From contig JALIHJ010000054.1 in NCBI GenBank assembly GCA_022984795.1, positions 1 to 64,000 of the forward strand: DNA of 64,000 nt. The letters run 5' to 3'. The stretch is from Fabrea salina (lineage: Eukaryota; Ciliophora; Heterotrichea; Heterotrichida; Fabreidae). Shown here piece after piece: positions 29,789-39,600 of the stretch (its first letter is position 1; the number at the start of each line of letters is the position of its first letter). The notes under the pieces were generated by a model. It was not told where the DNA came from. It ran no database searches and saw nothing but the letters and a program-made list of their open reading frames with translations. Made by a program: the position numbers and the translations under genes.

Positions 29789-30946
29789 ATGAAAAGAGTA
29801 GTAATAAGTGGAGGAGGCTTGGTATGCGGACTTGGAAACAACTTGCAAACTGCTTGGCAAGCCCTGACTCAGGGTGTTTCTGGAGTGAAGAGGTTCCCTG
29901 GAGCTAGTTTTAGTGAGGAAGGAGTTCAGATAGCAGCTATTCCTAGTTTAGACACAACTAAGCTCCTAGAAGAACTAACTGTGAAAAGTAAAGCTGCAGC
30001 CTATAGCATGCTTGCGGTCCAAGAAGCCCTGGAGACCTCCCAACTCCCGATGGAAAACACTGACTCTACCTCTCTGCTTGCAGAAATTACTGGTCAAAAC
30101 ACTCACTCTGGAAACAAACTTTCGGGCTTAAAAAGGATATTTCACTCCTTCGGCAGTCAGTTAGCTCTCAACTTTAAGGTAAGAGGCAGAGTGCAAACCT
30201 TTATTTCTCCTTTTGGGGAAATGAACGCACTTGGGGAGGCCTTTAACGCAATTAAGTGGGGAGAACAAGACAGAGTTATTTTAGTAGGGGCTTCACCTGA
30301 AGTAGACCAAGACTTAGTTAGGTCCTTTGTGAACTTAGGCTTTTTAAACACCGAAGAAAACGCAAGACCCGAATTTGGTTTCCAGCCCTACGGAGAACAC
30401 GCCAAAGGAACAGTCTTAGGAGAAGGAGCAGCGTGTTTAGTTTTGGAAGAACTTGAGTCTGCCCAAAAGCGTTCTGCACCTATTTTGGCAGAAGTGGTTT
30501 CTTACGCTTCAAGTAACGACGCTGCCTTTTTGACTAAGCCTAGTGAAGAAGCAGAGGGCTTGACAAGAGCTATTACTCAAGCTTTGGAGAGAGCAGGGCT
30601 TTCGAATGTAGACTTAGTTGTGGGCGAGGGGACTAGCATTCCTGAACGCGACCGGGCTGAACTCATTGCAATCAAAAATGTGTTTTCAAACGCCAAAGTA
30701 ACTTCAAGTAAGCCTTCAACTGGACACACCCTTTCTGCTTCTTCAGCAATGCAGACTCTGTTTGCTGCCAAAGCAGTTAGTGACAAAGCTTTTCCGATAC
30801 TTAACATAAACAAGCCACTGAAGATCGACTCCAAACACCCTGTTGAGTACCTAGAAACAGACCAACTGAAACCCCAAAGCGTTTTGGTGACTTCGATGGG
30901 ACTAGGAGGACACAACTCTTCCTTAATACTTAAAATGCTTAATTAA
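29789..30946 (+). CDS. beta-ketoacyl synthase-like protein lacking the active-site Cys
   Basis: 385 residues with the KAS II/FabF fold: VVISGGGLVCGLGNN at the start, GEQDRVILVGASPEVD, FQPYGEHAKGTVLGEGAACLVLEEL, KPSTGHTLSAS and the SMGLGGHNSSLIL C-terminus. FabF enzymes use Cys-His-His. Here the nucleophile region (family ...TACTSG) reads FISPFGEMNALG, with Phe at the Cys position by my alignment; the first His motif NAHGTST reads VGEGTSI; only the second His (TGH) remains. Condensation is therefore unlikely, though decarboxylation or a partner role like the KS-beta chain-length factors is possible. No targeting peptide is visible at the chosen start. Confidence 0.87.
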   Translation: MKRVVISGGGLVCGLGNNLQTAWQALTQGVSGVKRFPGASFSEEGVQIAAIPSLDTTKLLEELTVKSKAAAYSMLAVQEALETSQLPMENTDSTSLLAEITGQNTHSGNKLSGLKRIFHSFGSQLALNFKVRGRVQTFISPFGEMNALGEAFNAIKWGEQDRVILVGASPEVDQDLVRSFVNLGFLNTEENARPEFGFQPYGEHAKGTVLGEGAACLVLEELESAQKRSAPILAEVVSYASSNDAAFLTKPSEEAEGLTRAITQALERAGLSNVDLVVGEGTSIPERDRAELIAIKNVFSNAKVTSSKPSTGHTLSASSAMQTLFAAKAVSDKAFPILNINKPLKIDSKHPVEYLETDQLKPQSVLVTSMGLGGHNSSLILKMLN

Positions 30947-30963
30947 AGACTACTTAAAATAAA

Positions 30964-32946
30964 ATGCAGCCCCGCAAAAACCCACCAATTACCCAAGCCG
31001 ACAAAAATCGGGAACGCCTCAAAAACGCCAGAGAACTGCAAGTGCAGAAAAAAGCCCAGCAAATAGACTGCATGTCGAAAGAAGAACTAACAAATGAACT
31101 AAAGAACAAAGGACTGCCCACTTACGGAACCAACAAAGAAAAAGCAGACAGACTGAAAAAAGCAAACGGACTCCCAAGCAACCAAGAAGCTGCCCCCAAG
31201 AAGTCAAATGTAGTCAGCAACATCGAAGCTATATCCAAACGAAGAGAAGAAAGACGGCGCAAAATGGAAGAAGAACGAATCCAAAAAGAAGAACAAAGAA
31301 TCGAAAACGAAGCCTTAGGCAAACTAGGTGACGTGGACTTCGAACTCATGATCCGGCAGTTTCGCGAGCAAATTCCTAGTTCCAACAAACACACCCCTGC
31401 AAGCGACCTTAAGATTTGTGTGTGTGTGCGCAAACGGCCTATTTTCTCTAAAGAACAAAGCAACGGCGAAATAGACGCAGTTACCTGCATCAACCCCAGC
31501 GTCATGGTGCACGAAACTAAATTTAAAGTGGACGGAATCACTAAGTACTTAGAAAACCATACTTACACATACGACAACACTTTTGGCGAAAACGAAGATA
31601 CAGCGAATGTTTACGAGTACTCTTTAAAGCCACTTTGCAACTTCGTTTTGAAGGGCGGAACTGCTACTTGCTTTGCGTACGGACAGACAGGCTCTGGAAA
31701 GACTTACACTATGAAAGGACTGCAGGAGTCTGTGGTAAGGGACTTAAACACCCTCACTAAAGGAAAAGCCACCTTCCACGTTAGCTTTTTCGAAATATAC
31801 GGAGGGCGTTGCTTTGACTTGCTCAACGAAAGAAACAAACTCCAGATACTTGAAGACGGCTCAGGCAACATACAAATGCAGGGACTGGCTGAGCACTCTG
31901 CAGACTCCTACGAAGAAGTAATCCAGATGATTGAGTACGGACACTCTGTTAGAACTACCCACGCCACCACTTCCAACGAAGACTCTTCCCGGTCACATGC
32001 TATCTGCACCATCACTCTCAAACAAGGCTCCCGCTACATAGGCCGTTTGCGTTTAGTAGACCTTGCAGGTTCAGAACGAGCTCAGGACTGCATAAGTAAC
32101 AACCGGCAGCGGAGAATGGAAGGTGCTGAAATCAACAAGTCTTTGCTTGCGCTGAAGGAGTGCATCAGAGCACTGCGGGGAGAAGGAGGCCACGTTCCTT
32201 ACCGTGGATCTAAACTTACCTTAGTTCTGAGGGATTCCTTTGAAGGAGGTGCTGAGGAAAAGCGAGTTTTGATGATTACCTGTATCTGTCCAGGCCACTC
32301 TAGTTCTGACCATACACTTAATTCTTTGAGGTATGCAGACAGACTTAAGGAACAAAGCACCTCCAACGTTGTTAAGGCATTCCAGCCCAAGCCTGAGCCT
32401 AGGGAAGCTAGAGAGCCTAGAGAACCTAGGGAAGCTAAGGAGCCTAGAGAACCCAAACAGGAAAATAGGCCTGAGCCTAAAAACCCCAGACCTGAACCCA
32501 AACCTGCCAACAGGCCTGAACCCAAAAAGAACCCTCCTAAAAGCCTACCCAAAAACCAAGGCAGGAAGTCTCCTGGAAAGTCCAGGAAGGACATGGAGTA
32601 CATCCAGCAACACGCAGGAGAAGACAAGATGTCAAGGGAGTTACTTGACTTCCACGAAAAAGTAGAAACTATACTGGAAGAAGAAGAGGAACTCCTGGAA
32701 ACCCACGTAAACGCAATAAAGGAAGACGCCAAAATACTCACAGAAGAGGGGGAACTCATTGCCATGGCCCAAGGAGAAGGTTACGACGACTATGACATAG
32801 ACGCTTACGTCCAGCGAATGGAAGTTTTAGTTAAGCACAAGCTCACGGTTTACGAAAACCTGTACAAAAAGCTCATAAGTTTCAAATCCCACTTAAACGA
32901 AGAAGAAGAGTTTTCTCACCACTTATCCCAAAACTTCCGCAAGTAA
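30964..32946 (+). CDS. kinesin-13 with N-terminal SAP-like motif
   Basis: 660 residues. A SAP-like helix pair (about 37-68: MSKEELTNELKNKGLPTYG) precedes a charged helical neck (RREERRRKMEEE, about 92-125). The motor domain spans about 149-490: KICVCVRKRPI, the kinesin-13-specific KVDGITKYLENHTYTYDNTF with its KVD loop, P-loop GQTGSGKTYT, switch I NEDSSRSH, switch II LVDLAGSERA. The tail has a Pro/Glu/Arg/Lys low-complexity stretch (about 477-535) and a C-terminal helix. Kinesin-13 depolymerises microtubule ends in spindles and cilia. It follows the KAS-like gene by 17 bases on the same strand. Confidence 0.95.
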   Translation: MQPRKNPPITQADKNRERLKNARELQVQKKAQQIDCMSKEELTNELKNKGLPTYGTNKEKADRLKKANGLPSNQEAAPKKSNVVSNIEAISKRREERRRKMEEERIQKEEQRIENEALGKLGDVDFELMIRQFREQIPSSNKHTPASDLKICVCVRKRPIFSKEQSNGEIDAVTCINPSVMVHETKFKVDGITKYLENHTYTYDNTFGENEDTANVYEYSLKPLCNFVLKGGTATCFAYGQTGSGKTYTMKGLQESVVRDLNTLTKGKATFHVSFFEIYGGRCFDLLNERNKLQILEDGSGNIQMQGLAEHSADSYEEVIQMIEYGHSVRTTHATTSNEDSSRSHAICTITLKQGSRYIGRLRLVDLAGSERAQDCISNNRQRRMEGAEINKSLLALKECIRALRGEGGHVPYRGSKLTLVLRDSFEGGAEEKRVLMITCICPGHSSSDHTLNSLRYADRLKEQSTSNVVKAFQPKPEPREAREPREPREAKEPREPKQENRPEPKNPRPEPKPANRPEPKKNPPKSLPKNQGRKSPGKSRKDMEYIQQHAGEDKMSRELLDFHEKVETILEEEEELLETHVNAIKEDAKILTEEGELIAMAQGEGYDDYDIDAYVQRMEVLVKHKLTVYENLYKKLISFKSHLNEEEEFSHHLSQNFRK

Positions 32947-32950
32947 TTAA

Positions 32951-33907
32951 ATGGATACTCCAACTGACGGTAGAAGTTCCCCAGTGGTTTCGTTACGCGT
33001 TCCTTCAAGGTCTTCTTTGTCCTTGATTAGTTTCCAGTCTGAGTACACTGCTTCTGTTGCTAAGCGAGTAGAGTTCCTGCACACTTGGAACTCAGTTAAA
33101 AACAAGAAACGAGAAGCACTTAAGTACTACTTGATGGAACAAGAACTCAGCCAACTCCAAAGTCCAGAGTTGTCTCCTGTGTCCTTGCAAATCGCTCGCA
33201 ACTCAAGAAGAAGTTTCTCTGTGCAAGACATCCTCATTGCTAAAGGCAAGCACTCTCAAAACAAATTACAAAAGGCCAGAGAAGCCCAAAAGGCATCCGT
33301 AACTCCGAAAGTCACAAAACTCGCCCAAAAAGTCACCAAAGGAACTACTACTTGGCAACGACTTACGCAGAAACCCCAAACTGACACTTCAGACCCCCAA
33401 AAACACCAACGCTTAGAAAAGGCTTACTGCAAGTATAGACAAATCCAAACACCTAAGTCGCCTAAGAAGAACTGGTCTGGAGTAATTAAAAGGAACTCGG
33501 CCTGGATGAATTCCAGAGAAACCAAAATAAACAACCTCAAAAAAGAACTTCAAAGCAAAGAACTCCAAGGCTGCACCTTCAGTCCCCAACTAACTCCTTA
33601 CAAAAGAAAACCCAAGTACTCAAAAAAGGGTTCAGAAACGCCTGAAGTTTCCAACATTGCTCCTAAGCCCTCTAACTTTGCAAGTCCTTCGAATTCTTTT
33701 GCAGAAATTTTCAACAAGTTCCAGCCTGTCCAATTAAAAATACCAAACAAGTCAAGTCCTAAGTTCATAAAGTTCGTTTCATCTAAAAAGTCCAGTAGGA
33801 GGTCGAGCCTTTTCCACGAGATTTCAACTGCAGCAAATTCTTACCGCAAGGACTCCTCGCTTATAGGTGCTATCCATTCTAGAGTAGCTAGTTCTAAAGT
33901 TAATTAA
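32951..33907 (+). CDS. basic disordered protein with a protist cytoskeletal-type motif
   Basis: 318 residues, unrecognised as a family. Ser-rich N-terminus, a helical stretch (about 35-70), and at about 187-220 the pattern WMNSRETKINNLKKEL followed by ELQGCTFSPQL, a motif common in protist basal-body and axonemal proteins (R..KI..L+...E...CTF.P). The C-terminal third is Ser/Lys/Pro-rich. It starts 4 bases after the kinesin-13 stop, and its TAA is immediately followed by the ATG of the next gene, so all three could share transcription. Confidence 0.75.
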   Translation: MDTPTDGRSSPVVSLRVPSRSSLSLISFQSEYTASVAKRVEFLHTWNSVKNKKREALKYYLMEQELSQLQSPELSPVSLQIARNSRRSFSVQDILIAKGKHSQNKLQKAREAQKASVTPKVTKLAQKVTKGTTTWQRLTQKPQTDTSDPQKHQRLEKAYCKYRQIQTPKSPKKNWSGVIKRNSAWMNSRETKINNLKKELQSKELQGCTFSPQLTPYKRKPKYSKKGSETPEVSNIAPKPSNFASPSNSFAEIFNKFQPVQLKIPNKSSPKFIKFVSSKKSSRRSSLFHEISTAANSYRKDSSLIGAIHSRVASSKVN

Positions 33908-34393
33908 ATGGGAAGAGAACTAAGTAGGTTAGTAAGGAAAGCCACTGCCACTACACTAGGTTTCATTGAGTTAGGGTATGTAGTCTCGATTTCGGTTGTG
34001 TTAACTGTGAACCAAGGAACCTGTAACAAACCTATAAGGGCTTGGCTTTGGGGGTTGTTGTGTGTGTTTAGTTTGCACTTGTTACTTTCTATAGTGAGTG
34101 AAGTCCTGTCAACCAGGTACCCCAGACTCTTGACTGGCAAAGTAGGTTTTTACTCCTCTGCCTTGAACTGCTTGCTGGGCTTTTTCATGGTGATTTGGTT
34201 TGTACTAGGAAACGTTTGGTACTACACTTTGAACGAAAACTGCGAAGGAGACTTTTACGAAGGGTACATACTTACATACGTGATTCTGACAGTGTATTAC
34301 TGTTGCCTGGGGTCGGCTTGCTGCATGGGGTGTTTGCTCGTGATACTTATTAGTTTAGGAACTGGAATCACTAACAAAGCCTCGGATTACTAA
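33908..34393 (+). CDS. four-pass membrane protein of unknown function
   Basis: 161 residues with four hydrophobic segments: about 17-34, 45-63, 81-102 and 124-152. The last helix is Cys-rich (YYCCLGSACCMGCLL), which suggests palmitoylation or disulfides. No family recognised. The ATG directly follows the TAA of the upstream gene with no base between, and the stop is 1 base from the stop of the convergent TMEM223-like gene. Confidence 0.75.
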   Translation: MGRELSRLVRKATATTLGFIELGYVVSISVVLTVNQGTCNKPIRAWLWGLLCVFSLHLLLSIVSEVLSTRYPRLLTGKVGFYSSALNCLLGFFMVIWFVLGNVWYYTLNENCEGDFYEGYILTYVILTVYYCCLGSACCMGCLLVILISLGTGITNKASDY

Positions 34394-34394
34394 G

Positions 34395-35018
34395 TTAAAA
34401 GCTCTTAGAGATCTTGTTGATATTTTTGTCGCCCAAAGTGTTGACGTAGTACCCGTGGAGCACTTTGTTGAATAAGCTGGAAAGGTTGGGTTCTTGGATT
34501 TCGTTTCTGTAAAGGTTCACGTAAATGCTTTTGTACCCAGGAGTCTGCAGCTTGTAGTTGTAGCTGGTGATTTCTTCTAGGCCTCTGCAGTGCTTGATGT
34601 CCATAACTAGTTCTCTGTATTTTCTCTAAGTGTTCTTTACGGTGTAAGCTGTGTGGAAAGTGAACCTTAGGTGCTTTCCATCACTCAGCAAGTGCACACT
34701 CCTAACGAACCTCCTTGCGAAGAACTCCACACTGAAAGCCAGTGCTAAGCCCACTCCAACCATACTGGAGCACATAATGAAGTACCCCATTCTTCCAGGA
34801 AGCACAGGGTCAATCCACTCAGACACTGCAAAGTAAGCGTGCACTGCAACGAAGCCGATGTTTATAGGTGCGTAGAATCTAAGAAAGGTCTAAGTGAGTG
34901 TTACTGTTGCACTGGGAGTAGAAAACAACAACAACTGGCCGCTAGGGTCAAACTCCAGAGGAAAGTTAGGTCTGAAGAACTTCACTTGGGAAAACAAACG
35001 AGCAGTAACTTTGATCAT
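34395..35018 (-). CDS. TMEM223: TMEM223-like mitochondrial membrane protein, two 15-base introns
   Basis: Three exons of 38, 83 and 76 codons join in frame to 197 residues. The layout matches TMEM223: basic N-terminus, LLLF before TM1 (FYAPINIGFVAVHAYFAV), TM2 (CSSMVGVGLALAFSV), then FARRFVRSVHLLSDGKHLRF and a soluble C-terminal domain with YRELVMDIKHCRG...YKSIYVNLYR. TMEM223 is a mitochondrial inner-membrane protein linked to cytochrome oxidase assembly. Both introns remove in-frame TAG codons. The start is 8 bases from the divergent CCDC112 start. The family match is from memory of the human protein. Confidence 0.78.
34626..34640 (-). other. 15-base intron 2 of the TMEM223-like gene
   Basis: gtaaagaacacttag on the minus strand; phase 0, A at position 10, contains in-frame TAG. 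Splicing joins the TM-containing exon to the C-terminal domain. Confidence 0.9.
34890..34904 (-). other. 15-base intron 1 of the TMEM223-like gene
   Basis: gtaacactcacttag on the minus strand; phase 0, A at position 10, contains in-frame TAG. Confidence 0.9.
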
Positions 35019-35026
35019 AATTCAAA

Positions 35027-36403
35027 ATGTCTACTCAGGACTATTTAAGGAAGCTAGGAGCCTTCCGCAAAGAACTGAACAACCTTGAAAGGGACAAAAC
35101 CCGCAACTTTTACTCTTCGAAGTCTTTACTCAGAGAAGAACTCAGTTCACTAGAAGAAGAAGAAAACAACTTAACCCAAGCACGCACAGAAGAATCCCGG
35201 TTGCTGGTTTCTTCAATCAGCAAAATCAAACAAAGGGTCTGTCAAGTGTCCAGTAAAGTCACTGGGTTTCTAGAAAGAACCCAACAAGAAGGAGCCTATA
35301 TAGACTACGACTCGTTTGTAGTTTCTTTGCAAAAAGCAGTTGACTCAGTAGACTCAGAACTCAAAGACTTCAAGTCAGCCTCCAAAGAAAACTACGACAA
35401 ACTCCAACATGAAGAAGACCTTTTGTCAGAAGAAATCAACCAGTTAGCTGAAAGGTTTGCTAACTGGGAAAAAGAAACCACCCAACTCAAAACCAAACCT
35501 GTAAAAGAAATAATTAAACCTGACGAAAAAGACCCCCTCAAAAAAGAAGTCCAAAAAATCACTAAGGAAATAGAAGACCTTGGAGGAGTCTACTTAGGAC
35601 TGGACGAAACTGACTTCCAAGAATTCATGAAAGTCAAAATCCAGCACAGAAACAAACTCACTCCTGCTTTTCTAGCAGCTGCCAGAAACGTTCTACCTAT
35701 GCTAGACCAAGACTCAATTAAGCTAGTGTTCCAGAAACACGAAACCTTTTTGCAACTCAACGAGAAAAAAAAAGAAGTAGTTGCAAAGTGGAAACAAAGC
35801 AAACAAACACAACCAGTTAAAGAAGTCGAAGTCGAAGAACCCAAAAAACTCCCCAAACGACCCCAGAGTGCACTGGCTACCAAAAAGAAAATCCAAGAGT
35901 GGAAGCAACAAAAAGCCCAAGAAGAACTATTGAAGCAACAAGAAAAACAAGAACTCCTCAAAAAACAAAAACAAGAACTCCTCAGAAAACAACAAGAAAT
36001 CGAAAGGAAAAAACAAGTAGTTAGTCAGTACAAAGAACAAAAAGAAATCGAAAAAGTCCAACAAGAGTACATCCAAAAGTACGTTGAAAGGCGCAAAACT
36101 GAACTCTCCCTAGAAGACAAAGAACGACTTAAACAACGCGAAGATAAACTAGTCCAACAAAGACTCCAAAGACTCCAACAAAAACAACAAGAAAACCAAA
36201 AACAACTCCAAAAAGCAACTCTTCGCAAGATGAAAACCCAAGCCCAGTGGTCCCACCTGGACTCCCGCCTTACCAAAGAAACAGCTGCAGCTAAGCACCG
36301 CTCAGAAAACAAACAAAGGGAAAACACTGCAAACACCTTTGGAGGAGACTTGCTGAGGAACACAGGAAGAGCTATGCCTGCGTGGAGGGCCCAATTAAGG
36401 TAA
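35027..36403 (+). CDS. CCDC112: CCDC112 homologue, basal-body coiled-coil protein
   Basis: 458 residues. Collinear matches to human CCDC112 include LERDKTRNFYSSKS near residue 19, FMKVKIQHRNK...FLAAARNVLP at about 205-225, ETFLQLNEKKKEVVAKWK, the repeated EWKQQKAQEE coiled coil and the C-terminal DSRLTK...TGRAMPAWRAQLR. The centre and C-terminal third are Gln/Lys/Glu coiled coil. CCDC112 is a centriolar-satellite/basal-body protein in animals. Its last 9 bases overlap the end of the convergent small gene at 36395-36601. Confidence 0.85.
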   Translation: MSTQDYLRKLGAFRKELNNLERDKTRNFYSSKSLLREELSSLEEEENNLTQARTEESRLLVSSISKIKQRVCQVSSKVTGFLERTQQEGAYIDYDSFVVSLQKAVDSVDSELKDFKSASKENYDKLQHEEDLLSEEINQLAERFANWEKETTQLKTKPVKEIIKPDEKDPLKKEVQKITKEIEDLGGVYLGLDETDFQEFMKVKIQHRNKLTPAFLAAARNVLPMLDQDSIKLVFQKHETFLQLNEKKKEVVAKWKQSKQTQPVKEVEVEEPKKLPKRPQSALATKKKIQEWKQQKAQEELLKQQEKQELLKKQKQELLRKQQEIERKKQVVSQYKEQKEIEKVQQEYIQKYVERRKTELSLEDKERLKQREDKLVQQRLQRLQQKQQENQKQLQKATLRKMKTQAQWSHLDSRLTKETAAAKHRSENKQRENTANTFGGDLLRNTGRAMPAWRAQLR

Positions 36404-36601
36404 GTCTTTAGGCTTAATTTCTGCAATCTTGTAAGCTAACGAACGCAGCCAAGAGTTCACAGTGTTGGAGGTTTTGCCGTCTAAAGAGTGATTGGAAAAG
36501 CACCAGGTCAGCAAAAACACCTGGATAGCCACTGGGTGGGAAGCCTTTGCAATGAAGGAGTAGTGTTCTGTGAAGTTAGAAATATATCTTTTGTAAGCCA
36601 T
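36395..36601 (-). CDS. small protein of unknown function
   Basis: 68 residues (MAYKRYISNFTEHYS...). It has one moderately hydrophobic helix (about 23-37, HPVAIQVFLLTWCFS) and a basic C-terminus; no family recognised. A small mitochondrial or membrane-associated subunit is possible. Its stop lies inside the CCDC112 coding sequence, giving a 9-base convergent overlap. The 44-base gap to the divergent gene at 36646 is of normal size for this window, which supports it being real. Confidence 0.55.
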   Translation of the reverse strand: MAYKRYISNFTEHYSFIAKASHPVAIQVFLLTWCFSNHSLDGKTSNTVNSWLRSLAYKIAEIKPKDLP

Positions 36602-36645
36602 AGTAATATTCTAACATATTTTCAGGAATAATTTTATCCGGATAA

Positions 36646-39600
36646 ATGGAAGAACATAGCTATAGAAGGGACAAGCCGCATTCGCGCTTAAGTAGGTACT
36701 TGCCCTACAAACATAAAGCTGAACACCCTACTATTAAAGGCCAAAACGAGTTGCAAGAAGCAAGGGGACTGAAGTGTTTTTCAGAGTGCACTTCGCCCAT
36801 TCCCCAGCAAAGCAATACTAGTTCGCGCTACAGTGTGTCAACTGCAATCAATTCTTCTTGTAATTCCTTGATTTCCCGAGTGTTTAATATTTCTCGAGCC
36901 AACTTAGAAGAACTCTTCAGAAAAGCTAGCTACAAACCCCACGACGTTCTGGATTCTATTAAATCAATAGAAGACAAGTTCTACGAGAAAAGCACCATCG
37001 AAGAAGCCCTGGAGTGCCTAGCTGGTCTGGAAGTGGTCAAGAAAAAGATTGCCTACGAAATCAAGGCCCAGCAAGACCTTTTGTTTTTGAACCAAGAAGT
37101 CGTTGAGGCTTCTGAGAAAACTGCTTTGTTGCTAACCAGACAAAACAAAGACTCCAAACTAGCTGAAATCCTAGCTAGGAAGAACAAAGCAACTAACTCT
37201 ATAGAAGACAGCTTCCGCCTAGTGATCGACTTAGAAAAGTGGAAAACAACCAAACTCACTCTGGACTCTCAAAAAACAAGCAGAAGCAACTCCACCGAAA
37301 CCCAGCGCAGAAACCAAATCATGCACGCTAAAATCAACCAAAAAATCAAAGTCAACGAAGTCAAAGAAAAAATGAACTTAATCAAAGAAGAGTTCGTCAA
37401 CATGAAGTATAACGTTGAGTACTTCATGTTTGAATTCAAACACTCACAGATAAGCAGCTCCTCACAAACCAACTTTCTTTGTTTGGAAAAGAAAATTGCC
37501 CACAAACTCAAAGAGTGCGACGAGTTAGTTCTGGGCAACGCCAAAAAGACCAAAGGAGTTGCTAAGTGCAAGAAAAAACTGTCTAAGTTCAGAATAGACC
37601 TACTTAACCTCAAAGAGTTCGTTAGGTACCAACACGAACGCATGAGTTACCACTTAGTTGAGTTCTTAAGAAACAAGTTGCACAACTACCTCAAAAACTT
37701 AGTTTCCAAAAACAAAGTAGCTAAAAGACAAACCTCCAAAAAGGTGTTTGAAATACAACTTAAACTCAGCGAACTCAAAAGGTACCTTTTTGACAACAAA
37801 AAAACTTTCCAACTAGAAGTCGAAAGCATGCTGAAGGCCAAAGAAGAACTCCAGGAGTTTTGCACCAAACTAGTTGAGTCAGTTAAGAAGCTCCAAAAAG
37901 AAAACTCAGAACTCAAAACTAGTCTCAGTGAGTACCAGAAAGACAAACTCAAGCTCCAAGAAAACTTGTCCCACTACGAAAGGAAAATGAACACAGTCAA
38001 CAACGACTCCCTTTCAAGCGAGAACTCCGAACTCAAAGCCCAAATCCGGTTGTTGAAGACCCAGTACGATAACTTAATCAAAGAGAACGCAGAACTCTAC
38101 AGCAACTTCAACTTGAAAGAATGCATAATCAAAGGCTTGGAAGAGCACATTGAAGAACAGAAAAAACACTCAGACGACTACCACGAAAAAATCCTAGAAA
38201 CTAAGTTCTTGGAACAGAAGTGCAGAGACCTAGAAAGGGAGAAAAAGGTTCTCAACAACAAAAACCACTTTTTAGTTAGGAAACTGTTCAGAATAAAAGA
38301 GTTTATTTTTTCTAGGTTTAAGTCTGAACATGAGAGTCTCAGAATCGAGATGCAAGATATGAAGTCTGACTTCGCAAGCAAAATCATGGAAGCTAGGGAC
38401 ATGATCGCCTCTGTCAAGCACAACAACCAAGTTATGGACCAAAACAACCAACTCCAAGCTGAGTTCCAACTCAGAGAACAAGAGTTCTATTTAAAGGTCT
38501 CTAAAATCACTGAAGAAAACAACCAGACCAAACGCAACATTAAAATGCTGCTTAAAAACTACTTTCTAACTCTAGCTACTATTAAAAACTACTTTTTGGA
38601 GAAAAAGAAAGACATCAGAGACCTAGTCGGAGCAATGGTCTCCGAAAACCAGTCTGTCTTAGCTGACTTCCACCACAAGTTTGCAAGCGTCCACAGAAAC
38701 TTAGTTCACTCCCACCAAAACCAAATACATCAAGCCCAGCGCTTACAGAAGAAGTTAGCTTTCTACCTTCTGCAGCAAGTCCACAGAACTTCCCTGAAAA
38801 AAGTCTTCAAAACCTGGAAAAAAGGAACCAAAGACCCTGAAGAACTAGAAAAGATGGAACTTATTAAAAACAATGTAATCATGAAAAACTTCGTTGAAAA
38901 CGGCAGCATGAACGAAACCCCCATGCAGTCTCCTCAGTTGATGAAAGTTCTGGAAGACATGCTGGATGCCAAGTACGAAAGTGACTGCAGAGACATCAAA
39001 GCTTCACGGAAACCACTAACTATGACTGACTTTATGGTTCAGTACCTCAAAAGGAAGTACGGCATGGACCAACTTGCCTCTACCCACCTAAGTCGCATAA
39101 TCCTTGCTTTGAAGAAACTCAACAAAGAAAACGACATGTACGGAAGGTTTTACTGCCGCATTTTGCAGTTGTTCCACCCGGACCCAGTGCCCTTTGAGTT
39201 GTCTATTTACTTAGTAAAAGAAAGGGCTTCTTTTATCAGGAAAAAAGATAGACTTAAACAAGAACCTGCCTCGCCTCAAAAGTTGCGCAATGAAAACTCG
39301 GTTGCTGTCACCGAGTTAGTGAGTCACGTCATTAAAAAGTTCCAAAGAGAACAAGAAGTGGGGGAAGTCATTATTCACTATTTAAGACCTGACAGTGTAA
39401 CGCATCTCCAGTGGTCTATATTTATAGTACAGTTCATGCTTTCCAGAAAGAGTCTTGAACCTGAAATGGCGTTTGAGTACTGCGACTACGAAGACCGGGG
39501 GTTCATCGGCCAAGATGAGTTTACTACAGGAATAAGAGTTGACTTGGGATGTTTTATTTTGCAAGACTCAGCTGATAAGTTGTACCAGTGGGCACAGAGG

